Shown one piece after another: positions 31,089 to 39,474 of a stretch of DNA of 64,000 bases. Both the position numbers and the translations under genes were made by a program. The notes beneath the pieces were generated by a model. The model was not told where the DNA came from. It ran no database searches and saw nothing but the letters and a program-made list of their open reading frames with translations. This DNA comes from Onstottus_B arcticum (lineage in GTDB: Bacteria; Acidobacteriota; Blastocatellia; UBA7656), in contig JBBPIE010000007.1 of the NCBI GenBank assembly GCA_038040485.1, positions 186,001 through 250,000 on the forward strand, in the 5' to 3' direction. How positions within the stretch are numbered: position 1 is the first letter of the stretch; each line of letters begins with the position of its first letter.

Positions 31089-32477
31089 TCACTGACTCTC
31101 ACCGATCGCTTTGGAGATGACTGCCGCAAGCCGATGGGCCTGCTCTGCTATCGTCGCCTGGTCTTCACCCTCTATCATCACGCGCGCAAGGTTCTCGGTG
31201 CCAGAGTAGCGAACCAACAATCGGCCTCGGCCGTCCAACTCGTTTTTCACTCGTTCCATCTCATCGTTTACTTCCGCGAGCGTTTCAAGCTCCGGTTTGC
31301 TTCTGACTCGCACGTTAACCAACACCTGCGGATAACGAGTCATCTGCCTGGCGAGTTGGCCGAGCGTTCTTCCCGAGTCCTTCACCGCGCGAAGCAGCTC
31401 GATCGCGGTGATCAGACCGTCCCCCGCAAGCGAGATCCGCGGGAAGATGATGTGCCCGGACTGTTCGCCTCCAAGACTTGCCCCGCGCGCAAGCAACTCT
31501 TCAAGCACAAACCGGTCGCCAACCTGCGCCCGAACCAGCTCGATTCCCCGGTCGCGCAACGCGATCTCGAGCCCGACGTTGCTCATAACTGTTGCTACTA
31601 TCGCGTCCCCCGCAAGCCATCCTTGCGCGCGGAACAGGTCGGCAAGGATCAGCAGCGAAACATCGCCGTCTACGATCTGACCAGTTGCATCTACAAACAG
31701 CGCGCGGTCCGCGTCCCCATCGAATGCGATGCCAAGATCGAGCTTGCGGCTGACGACCTCGGCTTGAAGTCCTTCCAGGTGCAACGATCCGCAGCCTTCA
31801 TTTATGTTCCGGCCGTCAGGCTCGGCGGAGAAAACTCGAAGCTGCGCGCCAAGCTTACTCAGTACCGCCGGCGCTATCTGAAACGCAGCGCCATTGGCGC
31901 AATCGATCGCGATCTTCATTCCCTCGAGACTCAAGCCGCGCCCAACGTCGTTCACCAGATAGTCAACGTACCGCTCGCGATACTCGGCTTCTCTTCCCCC
32001 TTCACCGTTCGCGTTGGTATCTGCTCGATCCCAAGCCGGAGCCTCATCGCTTTCCTTCAATCGCAAGTCCGCTTCGATTCGCCGCTCCATCGCATCCGCA
32101 AGCTTCTTGCCCGACGGCGAGAAGACCTTGATGCCGTTGTCGCGGTAAGGATTGTGCGAAGCCGAGATCACCACGCCCGCATCGAACGGCGTGGTTCGAG
32201 TGATGTAAGCGATCCCCGGCGTGGTAATGACGCCTGCCGACTCGACGGTAGCTCCAGCGGCAATCGCCCCGCGCGTCAATGCTCGCTCAATCATCGGGCC
32301 CGACTCGCGGGTGTCGCGCCCAACGACGATTTGCGGCGCGCGGCCGAGGCCCTCGGCAAGATTTGAAACCAACGAATGTCCAAACCTGACTACAGTCGCT
32401 TCATCGAGGGGGAACTCGCCGGCTACGCCTCTGATCCCGTCCGTGCCGAACAATTTTTGTGTCTCGCCTTGCGGCAT
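31089..32477 (-). CDS. glmM: Phosphoglucosamine mutase
   Basis: A 462-residue enzyme that converts glucosamine-6-phosphate to glucosamine-1-phosphate for UDP-GlcNAc and cell-wall synthesis. The active-site phosphoserine loop is VVISASHNPYRDNGIKVF, the metal loop is AFDGDADRAL, and the C-terminal phosphate-binding loop is RYSGTENLARVMIEG. N-terminal KLFGTDGIRG is the family hallmark. Length is normal. It follows cdaA-cdaR on the same strand, separated by hairpin copy A6; in Firmicutes these three form one operon and GlmM is inhibited by CdaA. The two gaps here may reflect repeat insertion. Confidence 0.96.
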   Translation of the reverse strand: MPQGETQKLFGTDGIRGVAGEFPLDEATVVRFGHSLVSNLAEGLGRAPQIVVGRDTRESGPMIERALTRGAIAAGATVESAGVITTPGIAYITRTTPFDAGVVISASHNPYRDNGIKVFSPSGKKLADAMERRIEADLRLKESDEAPAWDRADTNANGEGGREAEYRERYVDYLVNDVGRGLSLEGMKIAIDCANGAAFQIAPAVLSKLGAQLRVFSAEPDGRNINEGCGSLHLEGLQAEVVSRKLDLGIAFDGDADRALFVDATGQIVDGDVSLLILADLFRAQGWLAGDAIVATVMSNVGLEIALRDRGIELVRAQVGDRFVLEELLARGASLGGEQSGHIIFPRISLAGDGLITAIELLRAVKDSGRTLGQLARQMTRYPQVLVNVRVRSKPELETLAEVNDEMERVKNELDGRGRLLVRYSGTENLARVMIEGEDQATIAEQAHRLAAVISKAIGESQ

Positions 32478-32582
32478 CTCCGAATTACTCCTTGCAAAAA
32501 GAATCCAGTTTGGAGGGTTTGACTATTGGCTTCGAGGAAAGCGGGAAGATCAAGCTTTCTGTTGTGCCCTTTTTCTAAGGTC

Positions 32583-32670
32583 TTCTCTGCGTAACCTTTG
32601 CGTCTCTGCGACTCTGCGGTTAGTTAGCGTCGAAACATTACTACTCTCGAGACGCCAAGCCGCAGAGACC
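32583..32670. repeat. Dispersed hairpin repeat, family A, copy 6
   Basis: The left arm TTCTCTGCGTAACC...CTCTGCGGTTAG (32583-32622) is well kept. The right arm is partly decayed (GAGACGCCAAGCCGCAGAGAC). The loop TTAGCGTCGAAAC matches that of copy 2. It splits the cda-glmM cluster and ends at the cdaR stop. Confidence 0.75.
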
Positions 32671-32678
32671 TCTACGCC

Positions 32679-33638
32679 TCACCTGATTCGCACCGTAGCA
32701 GGCTCGACGGAGCGCACCGTAACCAGCTCCGAATAGCTGGGCGCCAGCGTGACCTTAGGAGTGAACTGCCCGGGCTTCGAGGACTGCTGATTGTGTTCGA
32801 CTGCGACGCTGACATCCGCGACCGTCATCGCATCGACCGCCGAGGCCGCGCCGAACAACGTCACCTTAACAAAGCGCGGAACCGTCTCGACGCGCGCCGG
32901 CGCTCCGAACAAGACTACAGGCACCCGATCCAGAACGCGCTCCTTGCGCACTTCTCCGATGATGACGCTCAGCAAGACGTCGTTCCGGCCCTCGTCGATT
33001 ATGTTGAGGTTGAGCGCGCCCTTGTAGATGGCAACGGGATCGGTGAACGATTGGGTCCTGCGAGCCAGGCTGACGGTCTCGGTGGACAACTCAGCAACGT
33101 CGCGCATCTGGCTTTCCGCGCCGCTCACCCGAACGTTTTGGGGCATGATCTGCCAGCGAATCAACTCGAACCCATCAGGCGGCTGGCCGTCGAATCGTGG
33201 CTTGATCGGCACTTCTTTCTCGATCACTCGCTCGACTGTAACACCGATGGTGCGCGGCTCGACGTCGCGCGCTTTCACACTTGCGGGGAGGCGGCCTGCG
33301 TCGAGCCTCAATCGAATCACTCGCACTCCGGGTTCAACGTCGGTCATATCCGCGACTACGGTCACCTCGCTTGAGCGCAACGCATCGATGGCGTCGCGCG
33401 GGCCTTCGACAAACACTTGCGTGGTAAGCGCGTCAGCCTTGGACACCGTGAGGCTCGGCGAGTCCGGCAGGTTGCGAAACTCGATCGGCACGTCTCGCAG
33501 AGTTATGCGGCTGACCGGCCTGGAAGCTATCGAAAGCCAGAGCACGGCCGTGATGAGCAACGCCAGGATCTTTAAGCCTTGGTTCTCGAGAACGTAATCC
33601 CTCGCGTACTCTTTTACGGCATCCAGGTATTTCTTCAT
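32679..33638 (-). CDS. cdaR: CdaA regulatory protein, YbbR-domain
   Basis: A 319-residue membrane protein. Residues about 18-40 (QGLKILALLITAVLWLSIAS) are the single transmembrane anchor. Three YbbR repeats follow outside the membrane, recognisable by VPIEFRNLPDSPSLTVS, VEKEVPIKPR-like EKEVPIKPRFDGQPPDGFEL and VLDRVPVVLFGAPA. CdaR modulates the diadenylate cyclase CdaA. It starts 12 bp after the cdaA stop and is surely co-transcribed. The C-terminal part ends VTVRSVEPATVRI, as in family members. Confidence 0.9.
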   Translation of the reverse strand: MKKYLDAVKEYARDYVLENQGLKILALLITAVLWLSIASRPVSRITLRDVPIEFRNLPDSPSLTVSKADALTTQVFVEGPRDAIDALRSSEVTVVADMTDVEPGVRVIRLRLDAGRLPASVKARDVEPRTIGVTVERVIEKEVPIKPRFDGQPPDGFELIRWQIMPQNVRVSGAESQMRDVAELSTETVSLARRTQSFTDPVAIYKGALNLNIIDEGRNDVLLSVIIGEVRKERVLDRVPVVLFGAPARVETVPRFVKVTLFGAASAVDAMTVADVSVAVEHNQQSSKPGQFTPKVTLAPSYSELVTVRSVEPATVRIR

Positions 33639-33650
33639 CTGTCCGGGCTC

Positions 33651-34532
33651 TTACTTGATAAACGTTTCGGTGACTTGCTCAGCCGAAGCATCGGGTCGCG
33701 CGGCGCGTGTTCGCCGCACACGTCGCGCCGGCCGAACTAGGTCCGCCAGCAACCCGGCGGGCTCGAGCGCTTCCTGCAAAAGCTCGCGCAACGTCGTGCT
33801 GTTCAGATAGCGCGTGATCTCGCCGTTCTGCACAAACGAAATGACGCCGGTCTCTTCGCTAACGACCGTAGCGACCGCGTCGGTGTCTTCGGTTATCCCG
33901 ATGGCCGCTCGGTGGCGCGTGCCAAGCTCCTTCGACAGCCGCGGCTTCAAGGTCAGCGGCAGAAAACAACCGGCGGCCTCCAAACGATTGTGACGTATGA
34001 TCACCGCTCCGTCGTGCAGCGGAGTGTGCGGATCGAAGATTGAAACAACCAAATCGTAAGAGAGCGCGGCGCCGAGCGTCACTCCGGTGTCGATGTAGTT
34101 TTGAAGACCGACGTTGCGTTCGATGACGATCAGCGCGCCGATCTTGCGCGACGAAAGAGTCATCGCGGCAAGCACGATTTCGTCGATCATCGCCGGGCCT
34201 AGCTTGGCGCGCCCAAACCGGAGCGGGCTTCTAAGGTTTGAACCGACTCGCATCAGGGCTGAACGGATTTCAGGAGCAAAGATGACCAGTATCGCGAACC
34301 CGAAGTACAGCAGCGTGTTTCGCATGACGAACTGAAGCGTCTCGAGCCCGAGAATCACCGACAACTGGTAAAGCAACCCGACTCCGAGCAACCCCGCCGC
34401 CATTTGAACTGCGCGCGTGCCCCGCACAAGCTTGAGCAAGCCATAGATGATCGCCCACACGATCAGAAAGTCGACCAGGTCGGTCAATCTTAGTTGCTCT
34501 AGAAACTTTAAAAGCTCTTCGGAACGGCTCAT
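33651..34532 (-). CDS. cdaA: Diadenylate cyclase (c-di-AMP synthase)
   Basis: A 293-residue membrane enzyme. Three transmembrane helices lie in the first 90 residues (LVDFLIVWAIIYGLLKLV and VGLLYQLSVILGLETLQ among them). The cytoplasmic DisA_N domain carries the two catalytic motifs: DGAVIIRHNRLEAAGCFLP and the ELGTRHRAAIGITED box (R-H-R). It joins two ATP into c-di-AMP, which controls potassium and wall homeostasis. A C-terminal Arg/Ala-rich tail (RRVRRTRAARPDA) is longer than usual. cdaR and glmM follow, supporting the identity. Confidence 0.95.
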   Translation of the reverse strand: MSRSEELLKFLEQLRLTDLVDFLIVWAIIYGLLKLVRGTRAVQMAAGLLGVGLLYQLSVILGLETLQFVMRNTLLYFGFAILVIFAPEIRSALMRVGSNLRSPLRFGRAKLGPAMIDEIVLAAMTLSSRKIGALIVIERNVGLQNYIDTGVTLGAALSYDLVVSIFDPHTPLHDGAVIIRHNRLEAAGCFLPLTLKPRLSKELGTRHRAAIGITEDTDAVATVVSEETGVISFVQNGEITRYLNSTTLRELLQEALEPAGLLADLVRPARRVRRTRAARPDASAEQVTETFIK

Positions 34533-35120
34533 CTCGATCTCACAACTATCAAGTTCGTCATCGCCGTAGCATAGACTTTTTAGTCTGTGGTCCGCCGCAA
34601 CGTCTGCGCGAGCGCTTCAGAGTCACCAAGCCCTGGCTCCCGGTCCGTGCGAAGCAGCCGGTGAAATCAACGGCCTGCTGACTATCTGGCAAACAATTCA
34701 AACAGTTAGTGCAACGCGGCACATCACGGGGAATCTCTACGGCGGCTCTGTCTCAGCGTTCGCGCCTTGAAGAGGGCTACGAGTGCGCGACGCTTCTTGC
34801 GATCTGTTACAACCTGTTAAGCCGGGCCTGCAATCCACTGAGCGGTTGGTCTGAGCCGTAGCCGGCTACTCAACCCAACGGGTCCCTCGCCAGATCGTGT
34901 ACGTATGTTAGCTACGGATGAAGAATGAAGCAAGGATTTGTTCTTGCTTGTTCGAGAGCTGCCTGCTAACACCGGGGGTCTTGATACTGTCTTTCGGACC
35001 GCTCCTTCATGTTAGACCGAAATCTCGCAAGCTATTTGTCAATGACCATGTCTTCATAGTGGACACCGTGCTATTCTCGGCCCTAATACGGGCTATGTTG
35101 AAAGTGAAGAGGAGAAAAGC
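34533..35120. other. Gap with an unidentified reading-frame fragment
   Basis: Only two things stand out. An open stretch ending at TGA 34768-34770 reads SHQALAPGPCEAAGEINGLL, then TIWQTIQTVSATRHITGNLY and GGSVSAFAP, with protein-like composition but no start. The second is a promoter near 35060. I do not recognise the fragment. The rest shows nothing codable. Confidence 0.4.
35060..35089 (+). promoter_or_regulatory. Candidate sigma-70 promoter for the 35121 gene
   Basis: TGGACA (35060-35065), an 18-bp spacer and TAATAC (35084-35089). GAGGAG at 35108-35113 then gives the ribosome site for GTG 35121. Confidence 0.45.
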
Positions 35121-35807
35121 GTGGCTATGAACGAGAATCTTCCTATGTCGCACATCACTAAGTCTATTGGTGCTGTTTTGCTTGCACTGACCATGCTTTC
35201 GACGCCGGTCACTTTCTCATCCCCAATACCGCCCACGGAAACACTTTTTTGTGCTTGCTGTGTTGACCGAGGAGCGTGGAGTTTGGAAACGCACAAGATT
35301 GAGGATCACGAGATGAAAGAACTCAACAGACTCACACTCAACGGAGTGGCGGATTTCTATCAGACCGATGCGGAGAATGATATATCTGGCGTGGATGCCC
35401 CTCCCGGATTTGAATACGGTTATTTTGTCATTTCAATCGTGCGCGAATCTCGGGAATGGAAATTCTTTTTCAAAACGGTGAAAGGTGAAAAGGGCGCTTT
35501 GATTCTGACAATCCCCGGAATCGCCACGTTCTTCAATGCGGACATTGAGCAAGGACCAAGGCCGGAACGCGCGACAACGGCGGGGCTGTACAAAGAGATT
35601 CGCCTCGAAGGGGCAGTTCGCGGCACGGGGATATTCGCAAAGGGAATGGCCCCGAAAACCAAATACCGGCTTGTGCTGCAAGGAGGAGGGAATTGGTGTT
35701 TGAATGCGGAGGACTTCTATCGTTGGAACCTGCGAGTCTCCGGTCCAAAGGCTGGATATTCCATCTACGGGTACTTTGCAAAGCCTTCAGCGGCAATTGA
35801 TCGTTAG
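35121..35807 (+). CDS. Exported hypothetical protein
   Basis: A 228-residue protein. Translation begins at GTG 35121 or ATG 35127, both behind GAGGAG. Residues about 10-33 are a signal peptide (SIGAVLLALTMLSTPVTFSS). The mature protein has a CACC cysteine cluster (FCACCVDRGAWSL), an aromatic beta-rich body (GFEYGYFVISIVRESREWKF, KGALILTIPGIATFF) and a WCLNAEDFYRWNL segment with a third cysteine region. I recognise no family. Base composition is richer in A+T than neighbours, hinting at a more recent arrival. It is monocistronic with its own promoter. Confidence 0.75.
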   Translation: MAMNENLPMSHITKSIGAVLLALTMLSTPVTFSSPIPPTETLFCACCVDRGAWSLETHKIEDHEMKELNRLTLNGVADFYQTDAENDISGVDAPPGFEYGYFVISIVRESREWKFFFKTVKGEKGALILTIPGIATFFNADIEQGPRPERATTAGLYKEIRLEGAVRGTGIFAKGMAPKTKYRLVLQGGGNWCLNAEDFYRWNLRVSGPKAGYSIYGYFAKPSAAIDR

Positions 35808-35879
35808 CAATTCTGTTGTGTCGCGATGCCCTAAGATCGGGCTGACAGCCTAAAGATTCTCGGGGACAATCTGAGGTTG

Positions 35880-37214
35880 CTACTGGTGATTGCGTGCGCG
35901 CTTGATGTTGATCGCTGCCTCGACGATTGCGTCGGCGGCCGAGCGTTTTGAAAGCAGCGGGAGTTCGATTGACTCATCCGCTGAAACCAGCGTCACCCGG
36001 TTTGTGTCTACCTCGAAGCCCGCGTCAGAGCTCGACACGTCGTTTGCCACTATCAAGTCCGCATTCTTCTCGAGAAGCTTCTTTCTGGCGTTAGCCGCAA
36101 CGTTCTCGGTCTCTGCTGCAAAACCCACGACAACTCGTGAGTCCTTTCTTAGCCCGGCCGCTGCAAGAATGTCATCAGTCTGCTCGAGCTCCAGAACCAT
36201 GCCGCCGTTGTTGCTCTTCTTGATCTTTTGGGAGGCAACGTGAGCCGGGCGGTAGTCAGAGACGGCGGCTGACATAATCACCATCGTGGCTGCATCCAGG
36301 TTGTCCATCACTGCGTTGAACATCTCGGAGGCGGAGCGCACCGGGATGACTCGCGCACCCTCGGGAGGCGCAATCGCGACCGGACCCGTTACCAGCGTGA
36401 CTTCCGCGCCACGCGCTAGAGCGGCTTCAGCGAGCGCGTAGCCCATCTTGCCCGACGAGCGATTGGTGATGCCTCGAACGGGATCGATCGCTTCGTAAGT
36501 CGGACCGGCTGTGATCAAAACTCGCTCGCCACTCATCGAAGTGCCGTTCGTTTGGCGCCCGTTCATCGAAGAGCCGTTCGTTTGGTCACCACTCTTCGGA
36601 GTGCTCTTCGCTTGATCGCCGCTCATCGAAGTGCCACTGGCTGGGTCGGAGCCACGAGCCGAGCGTTCAGCGCGCTCGGTGAGAATAGCCCACGCTCGCT
36701 CGACTATCGCATCAGGCTCCGCAAGCCGGCCTGCACCTACCGTCTTACACGCAAGATAGCCTTCCTCCGGATCGACAAACTCGACGCCGCGCTCGCGCAG
36801 CTTGCGAACGTTCTCGCGAGTCGCCGGATGAGCCCACATCTCGACGTTCATCGCGGGCGCTACAAGAACCGGCGCTGTGGTCGAGATGTACAGTGTCGAT
36901 AAGAAATCGTCGGCGATGCCGTTAGCAAACTTCGCAAGCGTGTTAGCCGTTGCCGGCGCGACTAGCAGCAAATCTATTTCCTGAGCGATTTGGATGTGCT
37001 TGATCTCGGGATCATCGGTCGGAGCAAACATTTCGGTGATCACCGGGAGTCCGGAGATCGATTGAAAAGTCAGCGGTCCCACGAACTCGGTTGCGTGGCG
37101 AGTCATCACCACGCGCACGGTAGCGCCGCGCTTCTGAAGCCCGCGCAGAACCTCGACGGCTTTGTAGGCGGCTATGCAGCCAGTTACTCCAAGTCCAACA
37201 ATCATCTTCTTCAC
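35880..37214 (-). CDS. coaBC: Bifunctional phosphopantothenoylcysteine decarboxylase/phosphopantothenate--cysteine ligase
   Basis: A 444-residue two-domain enzyme for coenzyme A synthesis. The N-terminal flavodoxin-like CoaC (about 1-180) has GVTGCIAAYKAVEVLRGLQ, the active-site His region in KHIQIAQEIDLLLVAPATAN, and PAMNVEMW. The C-terminal CoaB (about 230-440) has VLITAGPTYEAIDPVRGITN and KMGYALAEAA. The linker between them holds four copies of a ten-residue repeat such as TNGTSMSGER, coded by a 30-bp tandem repeat. The start is GTG 37214 or ATG 37205. It lies downstream of yicC-gmk-rpoZ on the same strand, separated by the repeat region. Confidence 0.95.
   Translation of the reverse strand: MKKMIVGLGVTGCIAAYKAVEVLRGLQKRGATVRVVMTRHATEFVGPLTFQSISGLPVITEMFAPTDDPEIKHIQIAQEIDLLLVAPATANTLAKFANGIADDFLSTLYISTTAPVLVAPAMNVEMWAHPATRENVRKLRERGVEFVDPEEGYLACKTVGAGRLAEPDAIVERAWAILTERAERSARGSDPASGTSMSGDQAKSTPKSGDQTNGSSMNGRQTNGTSMSGERVLITAGPTYEAIDPVRGITNRSSGKMGYALAEAALARGAEVTLVTGPVAIAPPEGARVIPVRSASEMFNAVMDNLDAATMVIMSAAVSDYRPAHVASQKIKKSNNGGMVLELEQTDDILAAAGLRKDSRVVVGFAAETENVAANARKKLLEKNADLIVANDVSSSDAGFEVDTNRVTLVSADESIELPLLSKRSAADAIVEAAINIKRARNHQ
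36527..36646. repeat. 30-bp in-frame minisatellite within coaBC
   Basis: Four tandem copies of a 30-bp unit with the pattern ATCGAAGTGCCGTTCGTTTG, coding for decapeptides (GTSMSGDQAK, STPKSGDQTN, GSSMNGRQTN, GTSMSGER-V) in the linker of CoaBC. The unit length keeps the frame. Confidence 0.85.
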
Positions 37215-37692
37215 TCTACCCGAACCCGCCAGTAGTCAGTCACCTCTTACTGACTCTCCAGTTTGGACATTTTGGCCGGCGCCTGCACCTGCCCGTACCG
37301 TTTGCCGGAAGCCCAATCCCAACGGGATTGCGTCTTACAGCCCAAGGTTGCCGTACTCGGCTACCTTGGGACGCCGCATTTCGACAGCTCCCAACCCCAA
37401 CGGGGTTGCGCCACTCGCGGCCGGGCTGATGAACAACGAAACGTGGCGGCCGCGAGGTAACTGATACCGGAGGCCGCAACCCCTTCGGGGTTGTGACCGA
37501 CTCGGCCTCGCCGCACCACCGTCACCCAGGGTAGCCGAGTACGGCAACCCTGGGCTGTAAGCCCCAACCCCCTCGGGGTTGCTCGCCGACCGTGCGCACG
37601 AAGTCCGCGACATGAACTCCGCGACATCTCTCCGCGACATGAACTCGGACATTTCTCCGCGACATGAACTCCGCGAGATCAACTCCGCGACA
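37215..37692. other. Gene-free repeat region between coaBC and rpoZ
   Basis: Contains four small hairpins of the CAACCCC-NNC-GGGGTTG type (37314-37330, 37392-37408, 37477-37493, 37565-37581), a 36-bp inverted pair and a tandem repeat. Apparent reading frames across it are repeat translations, not genes. Confidence 0.75.
37335..37560. repeat. Composite inverted repeat, family D
   Basis: Arms 37335-37370 and 37525-37560 match at 34 of 36 positions (TTACAGCCCA core). Each arm folds on itself (CCCAAGGT/ACCTTGGG). Two of the CAACCCC-NNC-GGGGTTG hairpins lie between the arms and one just outside each end. Confidence 0.8.
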
Positions 37693-37706
37693 TTAGCTCC
37701 GCGACG
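37604..37706. repeat. Degenerate 14-bp tandem repeat overlapping the rpoZ 3' end
   Basis: About eight units of TCCGCGACATGAAC-like sequence (14 bp, some 11-13). Identical units occur at 37604, 37631 and 37656. The last two units run into the final codons of rpoZ. Confidence 0.8.
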
Positions 37707-37902
37707 GCTTCACGACCAACTGATACTGCACCAATCCGCGCTGCACTTCTTCAAGCGCGACTCGCGTGTTCTTTTTCTCGAAGCTGTTCACCCGAGGCTT
37801 CGCGCCCTTTTGCAATTGCTTAGCTCGTTTCGCCGCCAGCAGAACCAGCCGGTACTTGCTGTCTATCTCGGTGGTCCAATCTTCGGTATCGATTTCAGCC
37901 AT
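37693..37902 (-). CDS. rpoZ: RNA polymerase omega subunit
   Basis: A 69-residue subunit that helps assemble RNA polymerase by clamping the beta' subunit. MAEIDTEDWTTEIDSKYRLV and LLAAKRAKQLQKGAKPRVNS match omega. FEKKNTRVALEEVQRG is the conserved second half. ATG 37902 is chosen because GGAGGTG sits 10 bases upstream, even though a GTG lies within that site. The C-terminal KPSRS is coded by the edge of a tandem repeat. It follows gmk with the ribosome site overlapping the gmk stop, so the two are translationally linked. Confidence 0.93.
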   Translation of the reverse strand: MAEIDTEDWTTEIDSKYRLVLLAAKRAKQLQKGAKPRVNSFEKKNTRVALEEVQRGLVQYQLVVKPSRS

Positions 37903-37906
37903 GAGC

Positions 37907-38587
37907 CTAATCACCTCCGAATGTGTTCAGGATTGATTCAACAAGATTCCTTTGCCGAAGAAGCCGGCAGCGCTCGCCGGTTATTATAGCCTCCAACGAC
38001 GCCAGCGCGCGATCAATGTCGTCATTCACGATCACGTAGTCGAACTTCTCATACAGCCTGACCTCGATCGCCGCATTGCGAAGCCTGCGTTCAAGGTCCG
38101 CCGGTTCGTTCAGGTTGCGCGATCTCAAACGCGCCTCGAGTATCTCCCGCGACGGCGGCAGGATGAAAACCGTGATCGCTTCCGCGACTCGCTGTCTCAC
38201 CTGCTCCGCGCCCTGCACGTCTATATCCAGGATCACGTCGAGTCCCTGAGCCAGCAGTTCTTCTACAGCCGCCCGATGAGTCGCGTACAGATAGCCGTGC
38301 ACTTCTGCCGATTCGAGAAACTCACCGCGGCCACTCATCGCCCGGAACTCATCCTCGCTGACGAAGTGGTAATCCACTCCGTCCTGCTCCGCGCCCCGCG
38401 GCTCGCGAGTCGTGTAAGAAATCGAGAACTTCAGCCCTTCGATTCGCTTGAGCGCGCGTTCCGCAAGCGACGACTTGCCGGCGCCCGACGGCGCGGACAC
38501 GACGATGAGGTTGCCGCGCTCGGCCGGCCTCGGCGCGGCGCCTTCCAGTTGAGATGGCATTCTAACGGCGTCGCTCTCACTCGACAT
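37907..38587 (-). CDS. gmk: Guanylate kinase
   Basis: A 226-residue enzyme phosphorylating GMP to GDP. The P-loop is VSAPSGAGKSSLAERAL, the GMP-binding residues are in SISYTTREPRGAEQDGVDYH and EFLESAEVHGYLYATHR, and the lid is in LRSRNLNEPADLERRLRNA. A 24-residue N-terminal extension (MSSESDAVRMPSQLEGAAPR) is longer than in E. coli. ATG 38587 overlaps the last 11 bases of yicC. The C-terminus overlaps the rpoZ ribosome site. The order yicC-gmk-rpoZ-coaBC is widely conserved. Confidence 0.95.
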   Translation of the reverse strand: MSSESDAVRMPSQLEGAAPRPAERGNLIVVSAPSGAGKSSLAERALKRIEGLKFSISYTTREPRGAEQDGVDYHFVSEDEFRAMSGRGEFLESAEVHGYLYATHRAAVEELLAQGLDVILDIDVQGAEQVRQRVAEAITVFILPPSREILEARLRSRNLNEPADLERRLRNAAIEVRLYEKFDYVIVNDDIDRALASLEAIITGERCRLLRQRNLVESILNTFGGD

Positions 38588-39452
38588 TCTGGCCTTGCTC
38601 CCGCAGTTTCTCTACTTCGGTCTTGATTGCAATCGCGGCATCGCTGATCGCCAGATCGCCGGACTTCGACAGGATCGTGTTAGCTTCGCGGTTCATCTCC
38701 TGGAGGATGAAGTCGAGCCGCTTGCCCACTTCTTCTTCGCCGCGCAGCACGTCTCGCATCTGCAGGATGTGACTCTTGAGCCGCGCGATCTCTTCGCTGA
38801 TATCCGAGCGGTCGGCAAGCATCACCGCTTCCTGCGCAAGCCGCGTCTCATCGACCAGACCGCCGGCAACCGCTTCCTGAAGCCGCTTGAGCAGCTTCTC
38901 TTTGTAGATGCCCGGCAGCCGCCCAGCTTCGTTTTCGATTGCCGGCAACTCGGCTTCGATGTGGTCGAGCCTCGAAGAAAGTTCCGCTGCGAGCTCCCGT
39001 CCTTCGACGATACGCATTTCGGTGAGCGTAACCAGCGCTTGAGAAACCGCCGCAGCCACGCCGGCCACCAGCGCTTCGTCGAGGCCGCTCGAATCCTGCG
39101 AGACTTGCAACGCGCCGGGGAGCTTAGCGATCAGCTCGAGCGAGGGCTCGCCCTCCAAGCCAAACTCTCGCTTCATCTCGGACAGCGCGCTCAAGTAGCC
39201 GGAAACCAGCGGCCGGTTGATCTCGAAGGTCGCGTGCCTCGTCTGTTCAACCGAGATCGTCACGTCCACCCGGCCTCGGTTGAGCGCCGTCTGCACTTGC
39301 TTCTTTATGGACATCTCCAGGCTGGCAAGCTCCTGCGGCAAGCGCGTGTGAATGTCCAGAAAGCGATTGTTCACCGTGCGAACATCAACCCGCACGCGAA
39401 AGGCATCGCCCTGCGCGCTTCCCTGTCCAAATCCGGTCATGCTTTTGATCAT
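38577..39452 (-). CDS. yicC: YicC-family endoribonuclease
   Basis: A 291-residue protein from ATG 39452 (MIKSMTGFGQG), the conserved family start. The open frame continues upstream only through hairpin B2 and is not coded. VNNRFLDIHTRLPQELASLE is the family N-terminus, and the C-terminal DUF1732 part ends RLDFILQEMNREANTILSKS. The family cleaves RNA and helps turn over small RNAs such as RyhB in E. coli. The C-terminal sequence EMNREANT is the most conserved. It is the first gene of the yicC-gmk-rpoZ-coaBC run. Confidence 0.93.
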   Translation of the reverse strand: MIKSMTGFGQGSAQGDAFRVRVDVRTVNNRFLDIHTRLPQELASLEMSIKKQVQTALNRGRVDVTISVEQTRHATFEINRPLVSGYLSALSEMKREFGLEGEPSLELIAKLPGALQVSQDSSGLDEALVAGVAAAVSQALVTLTEMRIVEGRELAAELSSRLDHIEAELPAIENEAGRLPGIYKEKLLKRLQEAVAGGLVDETRLAQEAVMLADRSDISEEIARLKSHILQMRDVLRGEEEVGKRLDFILQEMNREANTILSKSGDLAISDAAIAIKTEVEKLREQGQNVE

Positions 39453-39474
39453 TAGGTTCTTGCTCTTTGATACC

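Noticed and set aside
31134..32366. 410-codon plus-strand open frame over glmM
   Set aside because: glmM motifs are unmistakable on the other strand; this frame has no recognisable domain.
37335..37682. Several open frames crossing the region after rpoZ
   Set aside because: They are translations of the family D hairpins and tandem repeat.
37604..37706. Possible CRISPR array
   Set aside because: Units are 11-14 bp and directly adjacent, with no spacers and no cas genes.
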